Source of the DNA: CBFHMJ01 sp965656875
GTDB taxonomy: Bacteria; Pseudomonadota; Gammaproteobacteria; Enterobacterales; Alteromonadaceae
DNA: 64,000 nt
NCBI GenBank assembly: GCA_965656875.1
Contig: CBFHMJ010000002.1
Span: 1 to 64,000 of the forward strand
Direction of reading: 5' to 3'
The position numbers and the translations under genes were made by a program. The notes beneath the pieces are model-generated. The model was not told where the DNA came from and made no database searches. It saw only the letters and a list, made by a program, of their open reading frames with translations. Below are positions 53,112 through 61,814 of the stretch, piece by piece. The number at the start of each line of letters is the position of its first letter. Positions within the stretch are counted from its first letter, which is position 1.

Positions 53112-53687
53112 ATGACTGATAATATTTCTACTGAACAGCGCATACTGGACTCAGCTCAAAGCCTTATTCAACGTAAGGGGTATAACGGTTTTAGCTATAA
53201 AGATATTGCTGCTGAAATAAACATAAAAACGTCAAGTATTCATTACCACTTCAGTACCAAGAAGGAGTTAGTGGAAAGCTTGTTTGAGCGTTATATGCAA
53301 ACCTTTTTTGGATTACTGGATGATATCGCAAGTCGAAATAAATCCAGTGTCGATAAGTTAAGAGGATTGTGTAGCTTATTTGAAGAAACAGCCCTTTCAG
53401 GTAAGTTTTGTATGTGCGGTAGTTTAGCAGTTGTTCATTACGCTGTTCCTGATACCGTTAACCTGAAAGTAAAAACCTTTGCAGAAACCACTGAAGCATG
53501 GATTGAAAAAGTATTGCTGGAAGGGATGGCTTCAGGGGAAGTTGTGATCAGGACCACAGCAAAAGAACATGCTTCTATATTATTTGCTGCTTTAGAAGGT
53601 GCATTGCTGTTATGCCATGTATCTGAAAGTGGGCTTGATAGCTTTCATCAAACTGTCTCCGGACTTATCTCTTCGACTCAGGCATAA
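53112..53687 (+). CDS. TetR-family repressor of the cupin-GST operon
   Basis: 191 aa. The N-terminal HTH (ILDSAQSLIQRKGYNGFSYKDIAAEINIKTSSIHYHFSTKKEL) is typical of TetR; the C-terminal ligand domain has Cys residues (KFCMCGS) that could sense thiol or electrophile stress. It is transcribed from a near-perfect promoter and appears leaderless. The inverted repeats bound by it are inferred to be the two CTATCTA-N4-TAGATAG sites at 53699-53766, just behind it and before the cupin gene. No copy of that site is seen at its own promoter. Confidence 0.92.
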   Translation: MTDNISTEQRILDSAQSLIQRKGYNGFSYKDIAAEINIKTSSIHYHFSTKKELVESLFERYMQTFFGLLDDIASRNKSSVDKLRGLCSLFEETALSGKFCMCGSLAVVHYAVPDTVNLKVKTFAETTEAWIEKVLLEGMASGEVVIRTTAKEHASILFAALEGALLLCHVSESGLDSFHQTVSGLISSTQA

Positions 53688-53698
53688 AAAATTTCTCG

Positions 53699-53730
53699 AA
53701 CCAATCTATCTACCTATAGATAGATTGGTT
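53699..53730. promoter_or_regulatory. TetR operator 1
   Basis: Perfect 14-bp arms AACCAATCTATCTA / TAGATAGATTGGTT with a 4-bp centre (CCTA). It lies between the TetR and cupin genes, upstream of a GATAAT -10-like element at 53738. Confidence 0.85.
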
Positions 53731-53748
53731 TAATTGTGATAATTTCGC

Positions 53749-53766
53749 CTATCTATGAGTAGATAG
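53749..53766. promoter_or_regulatory. TetR operator 2
   Basis: CTATCTA-TGAG-TAGATAG, a second copy of the 7-bp half-sites of operator 1, with centres 43 bp apart (about four helical turns). It lies immediately upstream of the cupin gene's ribosome-binding site, so it could block the promoter between the two sites. Confidence 0.85.
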
Positions 53767-53778
53767 ATTAGAGGCTTT

Positions 53779-54441
53779 ATGTTAGTTAACAGTGATCTGA
53801 CTCAACGCGCCGTTGAGTTTACTCAGGACAAAGACTGGGAGCGTTCACCCTCCGGTGGTGTCCTTCGCAAAAAGCTTGACAGACACGGTGAAGAGAGCGG
53901 TCGTGCGACAACAATCGTAAAGTACGAAGCGGGTTCAGAATTTACATCTCATGTACATCCTGCCGGTGAAGAATTCTATGTACTGGAAGGCACTTTTAGT
54001 GATGAAACGGGTGACTATTCGACAGGTACATATGTCAGAAACCCGGCTGGCTTTAAGCATACGCCTTTTAGTAAAGATGGTTGTACCATTTTTGTTAAAC
54101 TCTGCCAGTTTGATGAACGTGATACAGAACGAAAAATTATTAATACGAAAGAAGCACAATGGCATCCGGGTCTTGTACCAGGCTTGTCTGTATTACCGCT
54201 ACATGAGTTCGAAGGTGAATCGGTTGCTCTGGTTAAATGGGAGCCCGGTACACACTTTCAGCGACACAGCCATTTAGGCGGGGAAGAAATCCTTGTGCTG
54301 GAAGGCGTTTTTGAAGATGAGCATGGACGTTACCCGCAGGGCACGTGGTTAAGAAGCCCGTCAGGTAGCGTTCACAAACCATTTAGCACGGAAGGCTGTT
54401 TAATTTATGTGAAAGTAGGTCACTTACCAATCCATTATTAA
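53779..54441 (+). CDS. Tandem-cupin (ChrR-like) protein
   Basis: 220 aa with two cupin barrels, at about residues 40-105 and 140-215. Both have metal-type motifs: FTSHVHPAGEEFYVLEGTF and FQRHSHLGGEEILVLEGVF, giving two His, a Glu and a later position each; each ends with a PxGxxHxPF stretch. ChrR-like cupin domains bind zinc and act in redox or anti-sigma roles, but no sigma factor is linked here. GAGG lies five bases before the ATG. First gene behind the TetR operators and co-transcribed with the GST gene. Confidence 0.85.
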   Translation: MLVNSDLTQRAVEFTQDKDWERSPSGGVLRKKLDRHGEESGRATTIVKYEAGSEFTSHVHPAGEEFYVLEGTFSDETGDYSTGTYVRNPAGFKHTPFSKDGCTIFVKLCQFDERDTERKIINTKEAQWHPGLVPGLSVLPLHEFEGESVALVKWEPGTHFQRHSHLGGEEILVLEGVFEDEHGRYPQGTWLRSPSGSVHKPFSTEGCLIYVKVGHLPIHY

Positions 54442-54465
54442 CCATAATTCTCTGGAGTAAATATC

Positions 54466-55098
54466 ATGGGTCAACTTACTATTTATGGTAGCCCTGCAAG
54501 TACTTATGTTCGTACAGTTCGTATGTTGTTAGAAGAAAAAGGTATGGCATACGATGTCAAAGACGTGAATTTCGTTACTGGCGAACAAAAAGAAGAGTCT
54601 TATCGCGATATTCACCCGTACAACAAAATGCCTGTACTAAAAGACGGTGATTTCTCTCTTTACGAAACAATTGCAATCTGTAATTACCTTGAGCGCGCTT
54701 ACCCGGGTGGTAATTCTCTTCGTCCTGAAGATATTAAGCTGCAAGCGAATATGGAACGTTTAATTAACAGCTACAGTTCTTATATGTTCCCTCAAATGAT
54801 CGGTAAAGTTGTTTGGGAACGTGTGGTAGAGCCTTTAAGAAATGGCACGCCAGATGAAAGCGTTGTTAACGATGGTCTTCCAGAAGTTAAACGTCAAATG
54901 ACGTTGTTAAATGAAGAGCTGGGTAACAATACATTCTTCATTGGTGATTCTCTAAGCCTGTTCGATCTGTTCCTTGCGCCAGCATACGGCTACCTGATGA
55001 TGGTTGATGAAGTTAAAGCAATGCATGCTGAACTTCCTGCTCTACAAAAATGGTGGGATGCGATTACTGCACTGGAATCATTTAAAGCAACGGCTTAA
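54466..55098 (+). CDS. Glutathione S-transferase
   Basis: 210 aa, two-domain GST. The N-terminal thioredoxin-like domain has SPASTYVRTVRMLLEEKG, the cis-Pro stretch NKMPVLKDGDFSLYETIAICNYL (residues about 51-75) that binds GSH, and a C-terminal helical domain with the N-capping box FFIGDSLSLFDLFLAPAYGY. Predicted cytosolic detoxification of electrophiles. It lies 24 bp behind the cupin gene in the TetR-controlled operon and is followed by a terminator. Confidence 0.93.
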   Translation: MGQLTIYGSPASTYVRTVRMLLEEKGMAYDVKDVNFVTGEQKEESYRDIHPYNKMPVLKDGDFSLYETIAICNYLERAYPGGNSLRPEDIKLQANMERLINSYSSYMFPQMIGKVVWERVVEPLRNGTPDESVVNDGLPEVKRQMTLLNEELGNNTFFIGDSLSLFDLFLAPAYGYLMMVDEVKAMHAELPALQKWWDAITALESFKATA

Positions 55099-55154
55099 TT
55101 GATGGGGCTTAATGGCCCTTGATGGCCTTAGCTAAGCAGAATTAAAATCGTAAG

Positions 55155-55196
55155 AGGGAAGCGACAGGTCGACAGACCAGGGGCTTCCCTTTTTTG
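55155..55196 (+). terminator. Terminator after the GST gene
   Basis: Eight-bp outer stem AGGGAAGC / GCTTCCCT with an inner GGTC / GACC hairpin, followed by TTTTTG. Convergent with the next minus-strand gene. Confidence 0.85.
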
Positions 55197-55197
55197 T

Positions 55198-55683
55198 TTA
55201 TGCCGCAGAAGATAGCGAACTATAAGCAAACGTATTGATAACAGAAGGGAGTTGTTGTTCGTAAAATGCTTTATTGAATCCACTTCCCGACGTGGGCAGC
55301 TCTTTAAGCATTCTGTCGATGAGTCTGGTCAACGCAGTTTGTTCGTCTTCGGTTAAAACACTATCTTGTTTTGTCTTTATTGCTACAATGATCATCTCGC
55401 TGATTTTCTTTAGCCGGGCAATTGATTCTGCCGAAACGGGTTGAAAAACAAAAAAATTACTGGCGATAAGCCATAATCCTTCTGCTTGCTTTCCGGTAAG
55501 CGTATTCTTACTTTTCAGTACTTCCAGATTAACTTTGTAATCCTTCTTAATTGACTGAACTTGCTTTGAAAAATCAACTTTGGTTTGTTCGATTTCTTGT
55601 TTGCGTGCTTTCTTCCGGTAAAAGTATGCGATAAACAATACTGCCATGACCGGTCCGACAATAAAGACTGCTTGTTCCAACAT
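55198..55683 (-). CDS. Single-pass membrane protein of unknown function
   Basis: 161 aa. One N-terminal membrane segment (AVFIVGPVMAVLFIAYFY) is followed by a basic, then helical cytoplasmic part (KKARKQEIEQTKVDFSKQ, LWLIASNFFVFQPVSAES, LTRLIDRMLKELP). No family is recognised. It stands alone between two minus-strand genes with a 133-bp gap to the amidohydrolase gene. Confidence 0.6.
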   Translation of the reverse strand: MLEQAVFIVGPVMAVLFIAYFYRKKARKQEIEQTKVDFSKQVQSIKKDYKVNLEVLKSKNTLTGKQAEGLWLIASNFFVFQPVSAESIARLKKISEMIIVAIKTKQDSVLTEDEQTALTRLIDRMLKELPTSGSGFNKAFYEQQLPSVINTFAYSSLSSAA

Positions 55684-55816
55684 GATGTTAGCCCTTCTTA
55701 TTATTAACTCTTGCTAAACGAGGGTTGAACCTGATGTTCTCTGAGCGCTTACCCAGAGGTAAGCGCAAATAATTTCTTCCGTTTACATTGATACCATACG
55801 AAGCGAACGGGTCATT

Positions 55817-57163
55817 TTATTGCTTATTAAACAAATGTAACGCAGCTTCTGTCATCGCCACAACACCCGTTTTAATGGTTGGTTCTGGCTTAGGTGCAAA
55901 AAATGCAGAATGAAGAGAAGGTAGTGCTTCGCCTGCTGCTGTTTTTTGTTCGTATGTTTTTGGATCAACGGCACCTAACCACATTAGTACGCCAGGGATT
56001 TTATCTTCCGTGCGACCATAACGTGAAAAATCTTCGCCAGCCATGACCGGTGGGGTTGTTTGAACATTCTTCTCCCCGATGGCCTGTTCAATGACTGGCA
56101 TGATCGTTTTCACCAACTCAGGGTTATTAAATAAGGCTGGCGTATGCTCATCCAGTACGGTTACTTCCGGTAGTTTGTCTTCAGGTAAACCGAAGGCTAA
56201 TGCCTGATTTTTGCTGACGCGCTTAATACCTTCAATTAAGTGAGCGCGTTTCTCATCAGTATAAGAACGAATGGTGAGTTCCAGTTTTACATTAGAAGAA
56301 ATCACATTATGTTTCGTACCACCGTGGATCGAACCGACAGTAATCACGGCAGGTTCCAGTGGCGATGTCTCGCGAGACACGATGGTTTGCAGGCTGGTGA
56401 TGATATGAGCGGCGAGTACAACAGGATCTTTGGTTTTGTGCGGGTAGGCACCGTGCCCACCAACGCCGTGAATATTGACGTCGATTGAATCGACATTAGC
56501 CATCGCATAGCCCGATGTATAAGCAATTTTACCCGCTGGCAAGTTCGCGCTGACATGCATCGCCAGATTGTAATCAGGTTTAGGGAATCGTTCGAAAATG
56601 CCATCGTTAAGCATTGCTTTTGCGCCTGCTCCACGTTCTTCTGCGGGTTGACCCACTAACACCAACGTACCGTTCCACTGATCTTTCATAGCGGCCAGCC
56701 GACGTGCAGCACCGACGAAAACTGTCATATGAACATCATGACCACAGGCATGCATGACATTAACGGTTTTACCGGCGTCATCAACCACGGTTTTGGTGCT
56801 GGCCCAGGGCATGTTTGTTTGTTCTTTAACGGGCAAGGCATCCATGTCTGCACGAATCATAACTGTTGGTCCTTCGCCATTTTTTAATACGCCAACAATG
56901 CCATGGCCACCAAGATCTGTTGCAACATCAAAGCCAAGCGCACGTAGCTCTTTGCTCATTCGGGCGGCAGATTCTTTTTCGTGAAAGGATAATTCGGGAT
57001 TCTGATGCAAATCGACATAAAGGTTTTGTAAAAAGTCATAATCTTTTTCTACGCCTTGCTGTGTTACATCCAGTGTTTGCGCAGTAGCAGGCAGTGCTGT
57101 AAATAAACCAGCGATGATGAACTGGCGTAATTTAGAACGTTTATTGGCACCCAAAGTAAGCAT
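55817..57163 (-). CDS. Secreted M20-family amidohydrolase
   Basis: 448 aa with a signal peptide (cleavage probably near ALPATA, residue 28). M20D/HipO-like aminoacylase fold; metal-binding elements visible are ACGHDVHM, QPAEERGAGAKAML, AMHVSANLPAG and the final SLHSAFFAPKPE. The dimerisation insert GVGGHGAYPHKTKDPV is present. Hydrolyses N-acyl amino acids or related amides in the periplasm; the substrate is unknown. The start is preceded by GAGAG. Confidence 0.88.
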   Translation of the reverse strand: MLTLGANKRSKLRQFIIAGLFTALPATAQTLDVTQQGVEKDYDFLQNLYVDLHQNPELSFHEKESAARMSKELRALGFDVATDLGGHGIVGVLKNGEGPTVMIRADMDALPVKEQTNMPWASTKTVVDDAGKTVNVMHACGHDVHMTVFVGAARRLAAMKDQWNGTLVLVGQPAEERGAGAKAMLNDGIFERFPKPDYNLAMHVSANLPAGKIAYTSGYAMANVDSIDVNIHGVGGHGAYPHKTKDPVVLAAHIITSLQTIVSRETSPLEPAVITVGSIHGGTKHNVISSNVKLELTIRSYTDEKRAHLIEGIKRVSKNQALAFGLPEDKLPEVTVLDEHTPALFNNPELVKTIMPVIEQAIGEKNVQTTPPVMAGEDFSRYGRTEDKIPGVLMWLGAVDPKTYEQKTAAGEALPSLHSAFFAPKPEPTIKTGVVAMTEAALHLFNKQ

Positions 57164-57257
57164 AATTTTCTCTCGTATTATTGGTTCTGTTGCCCATTGC
57201 TGATGTGTTTACTGGTCGAGCGAATTCAACAAGGTTTTATCAGAGGACAACAGGTTT

Positions 57258-58169
57258 TTAGTCGTTATTGTCTGGTTCGAAGAACAGCCAGGCTACACCA
57301 GTGAACTGTTGCTTAAAGGCTGCTTCAACATCATTGATTGCTTTGACAAGATCATCGGCTGTTTCAACCTCAGTCATATTTGCTTTGATTGCAATCATGA
57401 TGTTGTCGCCCATTTGCATCGAAAGCAGGTTGTAGACTTTTGCAACCTGAGGTTGCTGTTCAAGAAAAGACACCATCTGCTGATGGACTGAAGGCTCAAC
57501 GCCTTGTCCAATCAAGAGGGCTTTAACTTCTTTTCCGATAAAAAATGCGATGGTAATGAGTAATACACCGATCACAATACTACCCAGCGCATCCCAGGCA
57601 GGATTTCCGGTGATAATTGCCAGCGACAGTGCAGCCAGTGCAAACACCAGACCCAGTAACGCCGCAATATCTTCACCAAATACAACCAGTAGCTCACTTT
57701 GTCGAGTTTCTTTGAACCATTGATAGAAGCCACGACCACGACGTTCTTTATTGATTTCTCGAATACAACCAAGCAATGAAAAACCTTCAGCGATAATTGC
57801 TGCTACCAATACACCGATGGCAATCATAGGAGAGTTGATGGGTTCTGGTGCATGTAATTTGTGCCAGCCTTCATAGATTGAAAATAAGCCGCCCATGCTG
57901 AATAACATGATGGCAACAATGAAAGACCAGAAATAAATAGTTTTACCGTAACCAAGAGGATGCTCAAGACTGGAAGGTTGTTTTGACTTTTTCAATCCGT
58001 ATAACAGTAATACCTGATTGGCAGTGTCAGCGAATGAGTGGATGGATTCAGCCATCATAGAGCTGGCACCAGTAATAATGGCTGCGACCAGTTTGGATAT
58101 AGCGATAAACAAATTGGCAGCCAGTGCATAAATAATTGATTTAACGGAATCTGCACCCTGAGACATGTG
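57258..58169 (-). CDS. Cation diffusion facilitator (CDF) transporter
   Basis: 303 aa from ATG 58169 (AGGA nine bases upstream; TTG 58232 is also in frame but adds a poor N-terminus). It has about six membrane segments, the CDF TM2 motif SMMAESIHSFADTANQ (H/DxxxD metal site) and TM5 EDIAALLGLVFALAAL, and a C-terminal cytoplasmic domain of about 90 residues (QQPQVAKVYNLLSMQMGDNIMIAIKANM). Exports divalent metals such as Zn, Mn or Fe from the cytoplasm. Confidence 0.88.
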   Translation of the reverse strand, partial: HMSQGADSVKSIIYALAANLFIAISKLVAAIITGASSMMAESIHSFADTANQVLLLYGLKKSKQPSSLEHPLGYGKTIYFWSFIVAIMLFSMGGLFSIYEGWHKLHAPEPINSPMIAIGVLVAAIIAEGFSLLGCIREINKERRGRGFYQWFKETRQSELLVVFGEDIAALLGLVFALAALSLAIITGNPAWDALGSIVIGVLLITIAFFIGKEVKALLIGQGVEPSVHQQMVSFLEQQPQVAKVYNLLSMQMGDNIMIAIKANMTEVETADDLVKAINDVEAAFKQQFTGVAWLFFEPDNND

Positions 58170-58349
58170 TGATTTTCCTGAGACTGTAATAAAACGCCGC
58201 TCTATTTTTTGCGGGATTGCTGATTTGTGCAAGGAAAAATTGACGAATTTTTGAGTAAAGTTAGGGCGTTATAGAAAACTGGACAGGTGAAGAGTGAAGA
58301 AAATGCTGCGCTATGTGGGGACTAATCAAGGCGCAGCATGTGTTAGCTG

Positions 58350-59159
58350 TCAGGACGCTTCGAGATCGAGTTCATCGGGCTGAAAAATAGCGGTAGGGTT
58401 TAACAACAGACTATATTTATCATCGGTTTTCACGATGCCAGTCAGCATTTTTTCTGTTTTTGGATCGAGTTTGTAACCCGATTCTGCCACCTTGCTGAGT
58501 GATTTGATTTCTTCATCCTGAATACTGATGCTGTCTTCGACACTATCTACCAATAAACCAATGTAAGGAGAACGTCCGTCAGTCGTGGTGTATACGATAA
58601 TAGGCTTGTAACGCTGACTAACGTGCTCTGAAGCTGTTTTGAGTAATCGGTCAATGTTAACTAGCAGCGTGTTGTGTTGTGTAAAAAATGATTCAGCATC
58701 AGGTTTGTGAATATGGCGTAGTAAGTCACCCACGGCTTTTTGAAGTTGTACGACATAATTATCAATACGTTGGACAATGTTGTTCAGGTCGTCATCTTTT
58801 GTGGTAAATCCATTCCGCCAGGTCATGAATGTCAATTGCAGTTGAAGGGGGGTTAAGGCGTCTTGTTTGTTATCAGCCAACAGATGCTCAAGCGTATGCT
58901 GCCATTCATGGTAATCTCTGAGTGCTTGTGAAAACTTCGCTTGTAGCTGCTGGTTCCTCTCATCGGTGGAAATACCGTTCATGATAATACCCAGGTTAAA
59001 AACGGGTGTTGGCGTGCCCATGTAATCTTTGACGCCCATGAAACTTTTGTCATCACCCGGAATATCTGTGAGATCACTGGCAAAGCGTTCGGTAAGCAGA
59101 ATATCGAGAATGCTGAGCGTTATGTATTTGTTGCCAACTTTAAAATTAACCAAATCCAT
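58350..59159 (-). CDS. CheW-domain chemotaxis-type protein with helical insertion
   Basis: 269 aa. The first about 60 residues (VNFKVGNKYITLSILDILLTERF...MGTPTPVFNLGIIM) and the last about 90 (KPIIVYTTTDGRSPYIGLLVDSVEDSISIQ, ...LTGIVKTDDKYSLLLNP) form a split CheW-like fold. A helical region of about 110 residues is inserted (DYHEWQHTLEHLL, FMTWRNGF, ...SFFTQHN). Its His/Trp pattern faintly recalls CZB zinc-binding domains, but the CZB Cys is absent. Likely couples a receptor to a CheA-type kinase or acts as an adaptor. No other chemotaxis gene is in the window. Confidence 0.65.
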   Translation of the reverse strand: MDLVNFKVGNKYITLSILDILLTERFASDLTDIPGDDKSFMGVKDYMGTPTPVFNLGIIMNGISTDERNQQLQAKFSQALRDYHEWQHTLEHLLADNKQDALTPLQLQLTFMTWRNGFTTKDDDLNNIVQRIDNYVVQLQKAVGDLLRHIHKPDAESFFTQHNTLLVNIDRLLKTASEHVSQRYKPIIVYTTTDGRSPYIGLLVDSVEDSISIQDEEIKSLSKVAESGYKLDPKTEKMLTGIVKTDDKYSLLLNPTAIFQPDELDLEAS

Positions 59160-59304
59160 GCGGTGACCCCGGACTGTGACTTATCAAAATGAGATGAAAT
59201 GGCTGAACGGTTGTACTTGTGGTACAGCGTTTCGATAAGTATAGCCAGGAATTAAAAAGCTGCCGGATGTCGGCACGCTCTGGAGCGTGTTGATCTAATC
59301 GGGC

Positions 59305-59715
59305 TTAATTTTTTTCATCAAAGTTTTTGTCGGCAGCCATACGAGTTGTATAACTCAGACAATAGATAAAACCAGCAACCATACCCGGTGCCATGGTAAG
59401 TAAACGTTCTGGTGTACCAGCGATGGTGTGGATGGTGAAGGCCGTGGTATTGATGATAACGACGGTGCCCCACCAGGCGAGAAGAAAACGACCAATACGA
59501 TGTGTAGACAGGCCATATAAACCTTGTAGTAATCGCGTCATGAACAGGGTAATCGTAAAACTCATCACAGCTTGTAAAACGGCAACTCTCGCTGCAACCA
59601 TTGGGCCGTAATCCCAGTTTATAAACAGACCCCACATGCTATAAGGCAATGTGGCAAGAATGCTGAGTAACAGTGCTTCTTGTTTTTTTGTTAGCAAGTT
59701 GAGTCGTTTTAACAT
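59305..59715 (-). CDS. Small multi-pass membrane protein of unknown function
   Basis: 136 aa with about four membrane segments (LLLSILATLPYSMWGLFI, AVLQAVMSFTITLFMTRLL, FLLAWWGTVVIINTTAFTI, MAPGMVAGFIYCLSYTTRM). No family is recognised with confidence. Separate from the neighbours; 145 bp downstream of its stop is the CheW-type gene start. Confidence 0.6.
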   Translation of the reverse strand: MLKRLNLLTKKQEALLLSILATLPYSMWGLFINWDYGPMVAARVAVLQAVMSFTITLFMTRLLQGLYGLSTHRIGRFLLAWWGTVVIINTTAFTIHTIAGTPERLLTMAPGMVAGFIYCLSYTTRMAADKNFDEKN

Positions 59716-59800
59716 GAATTTTCCTGTCGATATTTCGTTATATCAGCGAGCGGTAAGCTGGGTTAATGTCTAAAGCCTGTCAATTTTTAATGTCCATAAA

Positions 59801-59829
59801 CAAAAACAGACAGGAAAGCCTGTCTGTTT
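59801..59829 (-). terminator. Terminator 2 of slyD
   Basis: Read on the minus strand, an 11-bp perfect stem AAACAGACAGG / CCTGTCTGTTT with a four-base loop followed by TTGTTT. Downstream of the first slyD hairpin. Confidence 0.82.
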
Positions 59830-59856
59830 AAGAATTTATATATTAATGTTTGCTAA

Positions 59857-59895
59857 TTTAATGTTCAAGCTTTATTCAATAGCTTGAACATTAAA
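59857..59895 (-). terminator. Terminator 1 of slyD
   Basis: Perfect 15-bp inverted repeat TTTAATGTTCAAGCT / AGCTTGAACATTAAA with a nine-base loop, 16 bp behind the slyD stop. AT-rich flank, no strong T run; works with the second hairpin. Confidence 0.6.
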
Positions 59896-59911
59896 CGGGC
59901 AAGTTGAATGC

Positions 59912-60391
59912 TTATGAGCAACTACTGTCATCGTCGTGAGCGTGACCGTGCGCTAATTCTTGTACAGTCGCCATACGAACATCAATAATTTCAACGTCAA
60001 ATTTTAAATCAATACCAGCCAGTGGGTGATTGCCATCAACAACAACGTTTTCGTCATCAACGTCAAGTACGATAACAGTTTGCTCGCCATCGTCTGTTTC
60101 TGCGCGGAATTGCATACCCGGTTGAACATCCATACCTTCGAACATGCTTGCTGGTACTGACTGAAGAAGCGTATCCATGCGTTCACCGTAGCCTTCTTTA
60201 GCCGGGATTTCGATGCTGAACTCGTCACCAGCCTGCTTACCAACGATAGCCGCTTCCAGGCCAGGAATTAAAAAACCTTTACCTTGCATAAACACCAGTG
60301 GCTTGTCATCAGTTGATGAATCAATGATGTTGTCGTCGGTATCCATTACCGTGTAATGCATGGTTACTACTTTATTGTTTTCGATAATCAT
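59912..60391 (-). CDS. slyD: SlyD-type FKBP peptidyl-prolyl isomerase
   Basis: 159 aa. The N-terminal FKBP half (VVTMHYTVMDTDDNIIDSS...KPLVFMQGKGFLIPGLEAAIVG) and its return strand (NHPLAGIDLKFDVEIIDVR) surround the insert-in-flap chaperone domain (about residues 70-125). The C-terminus is a short metal-binding tail (HGHAHDDDSSCS) smaller than that of E. coli SlyD. Cytosolic prolyl isomerase/chaperone with a nickel-handling role. Followed by two hairpins. It lies 26 bp from the ygfZ stop, so it may be co-transcribed with ygfZ. Confidence 0.92.
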   Translation of the reverse strand: MIIENNKVVTMHYTVMDTDDNIIDSSTDDKPLVFMQGKGFLIPGLEAAIVGKQAGDEFSIEIPAKEGYGERMDTLLQSVPASMFEGMDVQPGMQFRAETDDGEQTVIVLDVDDENVVVDGNHPLAGIDLKFDVEIIDVRMATVQELAHGHAHDDDSSCS

Positions 60392-60417
60392 AAATTTTCC
60401 TGAATTGTCTGGTCGTT

Positions 60418-61401
60418 TTACTCGTCTGTCAGTTCATACGGTAACGGTTCAATGGTCAGTGAAGAGGACGCATCATTTTTAATACGTAATTCTGTTTCAC
60501 TACCTGTATCGTTTGGCATGACGGCCAGAAGCCATAATGTGTTGTTTACGGAAACGGCGTTTAGTATATGGCCTGCGCCTCGCCAGTTACCAGTAATATT
60601 TTGCTCTAACGAATCACCCGCTGATGGTGTTTCGGATGCATGGCCCTTCAGCAAGAACATGGCTCGTTTGTTTTTGCCCAAATAGCGCATACGGGCGACA
60701 GTTTCCTGACCCATGTAGCACCCTTTGGTGAAACTGATAGCATTCAATGCTTGCAGATTTAGCATTTGCGGAACGTATTTATCGGCCGTGGTCTCGGTGA
60801 GTGTGGGAATGGCGGCCTGAATTTGCATCATGTTCCAGATTGACTCATGAGCCAGCTTATCGACATGGGTCTCCAACCAACGTTGCATTGCATCATTGCT
60901 TAAAATTAATAACCAGCGATCATCTGCTTCTTTCAATAAAACGCCCTGATCGATTTGTGTGCAGCTCTCGGTCGTCGCATTAAATGTTTCACTGATAAAT
61001 TCAGCGGCTTTCTCGCCAGAGATACCCAACGCAACATGCTCGACAGATTCTTCAATGGTCGTTTGCGAGAATACACCGAACTTTTTAAGTTCTGGCAAGC
61101 TAACAGATGCAGCACCTGCACTCGACAGTGCAAAAACCTGTTCTGTTGATTTCGCTAATTGATAAACCGCCAGCGTTTTGCCTTTGGCATTACAATGCGC
61201 AGCCCGCAACCAGGATTCTGTTGTCAATGTGTTGATATCCGCCGTTAGCTGGCTATTAAGATATTCTTCACTTTGAACGCCCGTTAATGTCACGATCGTC
61301 GTATGGGTGAGTGGTGACAGATTGACGGCTAACGGCGTCTGATTAAGCGCTGAAACGTCGGCTTTAATGTGCTGTAAAATTGAATCCCACATATGATGCA
61401 T
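60418..61401 (-). CDS. ygfZ: YgfZ, folate-binding Fe-S cluster repair protein
   Basis: About 327 aa from ATG 61401 (ATG 61392 and TTG 61455 are alternatives); E. coli YgfZ has 326. The conserved folate-site signature KGCYMGQE appears as FTKGCYMGQETVARM, next to the GcvT-like fold segments (LTAD..., AAHCNAKGKTLAVYQ). Assists repair of oxidatively damaged Fe-S enzymes with folate. Divergent from sdhE, an arrangement common in gammaproteobacteria. Confidence 0.93.
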   Translation of the reverse strand: MHHMWDSILQHIKADVSALNQTPLAVNLSPLTHTTIVTLTGVQSEEYLNSQLTADINTLTTESWLRAAHCNAKGKTLAVYQLAKSTEQVFALSSAGAASVSLPELKKFGVFSQTTIEESVEHVALGISGEKAAEFISETFNATTESCTQIDQGVLLKEADDRWLLILSNDAMQRWLETHVDKLAHESIWNMMQIQAAIPTLTETTADKYVPQMLNLQALNAISFTKGCYMGQETVARMRYLGKNKRAMFLLKGHASETPSAGDSLEQNITGNWRGAGHILNAVSVNNTLWLLAVMPNDTGSETELRIKNDASSSLTIEPLPYELTDE

Positions 61402-61562
61402 TCCACGGGTTAATACGTCGAACAGAGGATATGGGGGCAAAGATAAAAACCTCAACCATTTGGTTTGTTTTTGTTAGAATCCGCCAACTGACTACACTGA
61501 TACGAAAACACCGCAGTGTAAGTTGACCAGAAAACCGTTAATTAATTGGAGAATCAGGATTC

Positions 61563-61814
61563 ATGGCAAAGCTGGACTCAAAGGCAAAATTGAAATGGGC
61601 TTGTCGTCGCGGCATGTTGGAGCTGGACGTTTTACTGGCACCGTTTGTAGATGAAGCGTATGACGCATTATCTGATGACGATAAATTGATTTTCCAGAAT
61701 TTGCTAACGTGTGATGATCCTGATTTGTTTGCCTGGTTTATGGGGCATGCAAAATGTGAAGACCCTGACTTGAATAAAATGGTTAATATTATTTTGAATC
61801 GTGTCAAAGTCTGA
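61563..61814 (+). CDS. sdhE: SdhE, FAD assembly factor for succinate dehydrogenase
   Basis: 83 aa. The signature RRGMLELD (residues 15-22) is conserved for flavinylation of SdhA (and FrdA). The rest (FQNLLTCDDPDLFAWFMGH) matches the YgfY/SdhE helical bundle. Overlaps ygfX by 14 bp, in the classic sdhE-ygfX operon. Confidence 0.95.
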   Translation: MAKLDSKAKLKWACRRGMLELDVLLAPFVDEAYDALSDDDKLIFQNLLTCDDPDLFAWFMGHAKCEDPDLNKMVNIILNRVKV

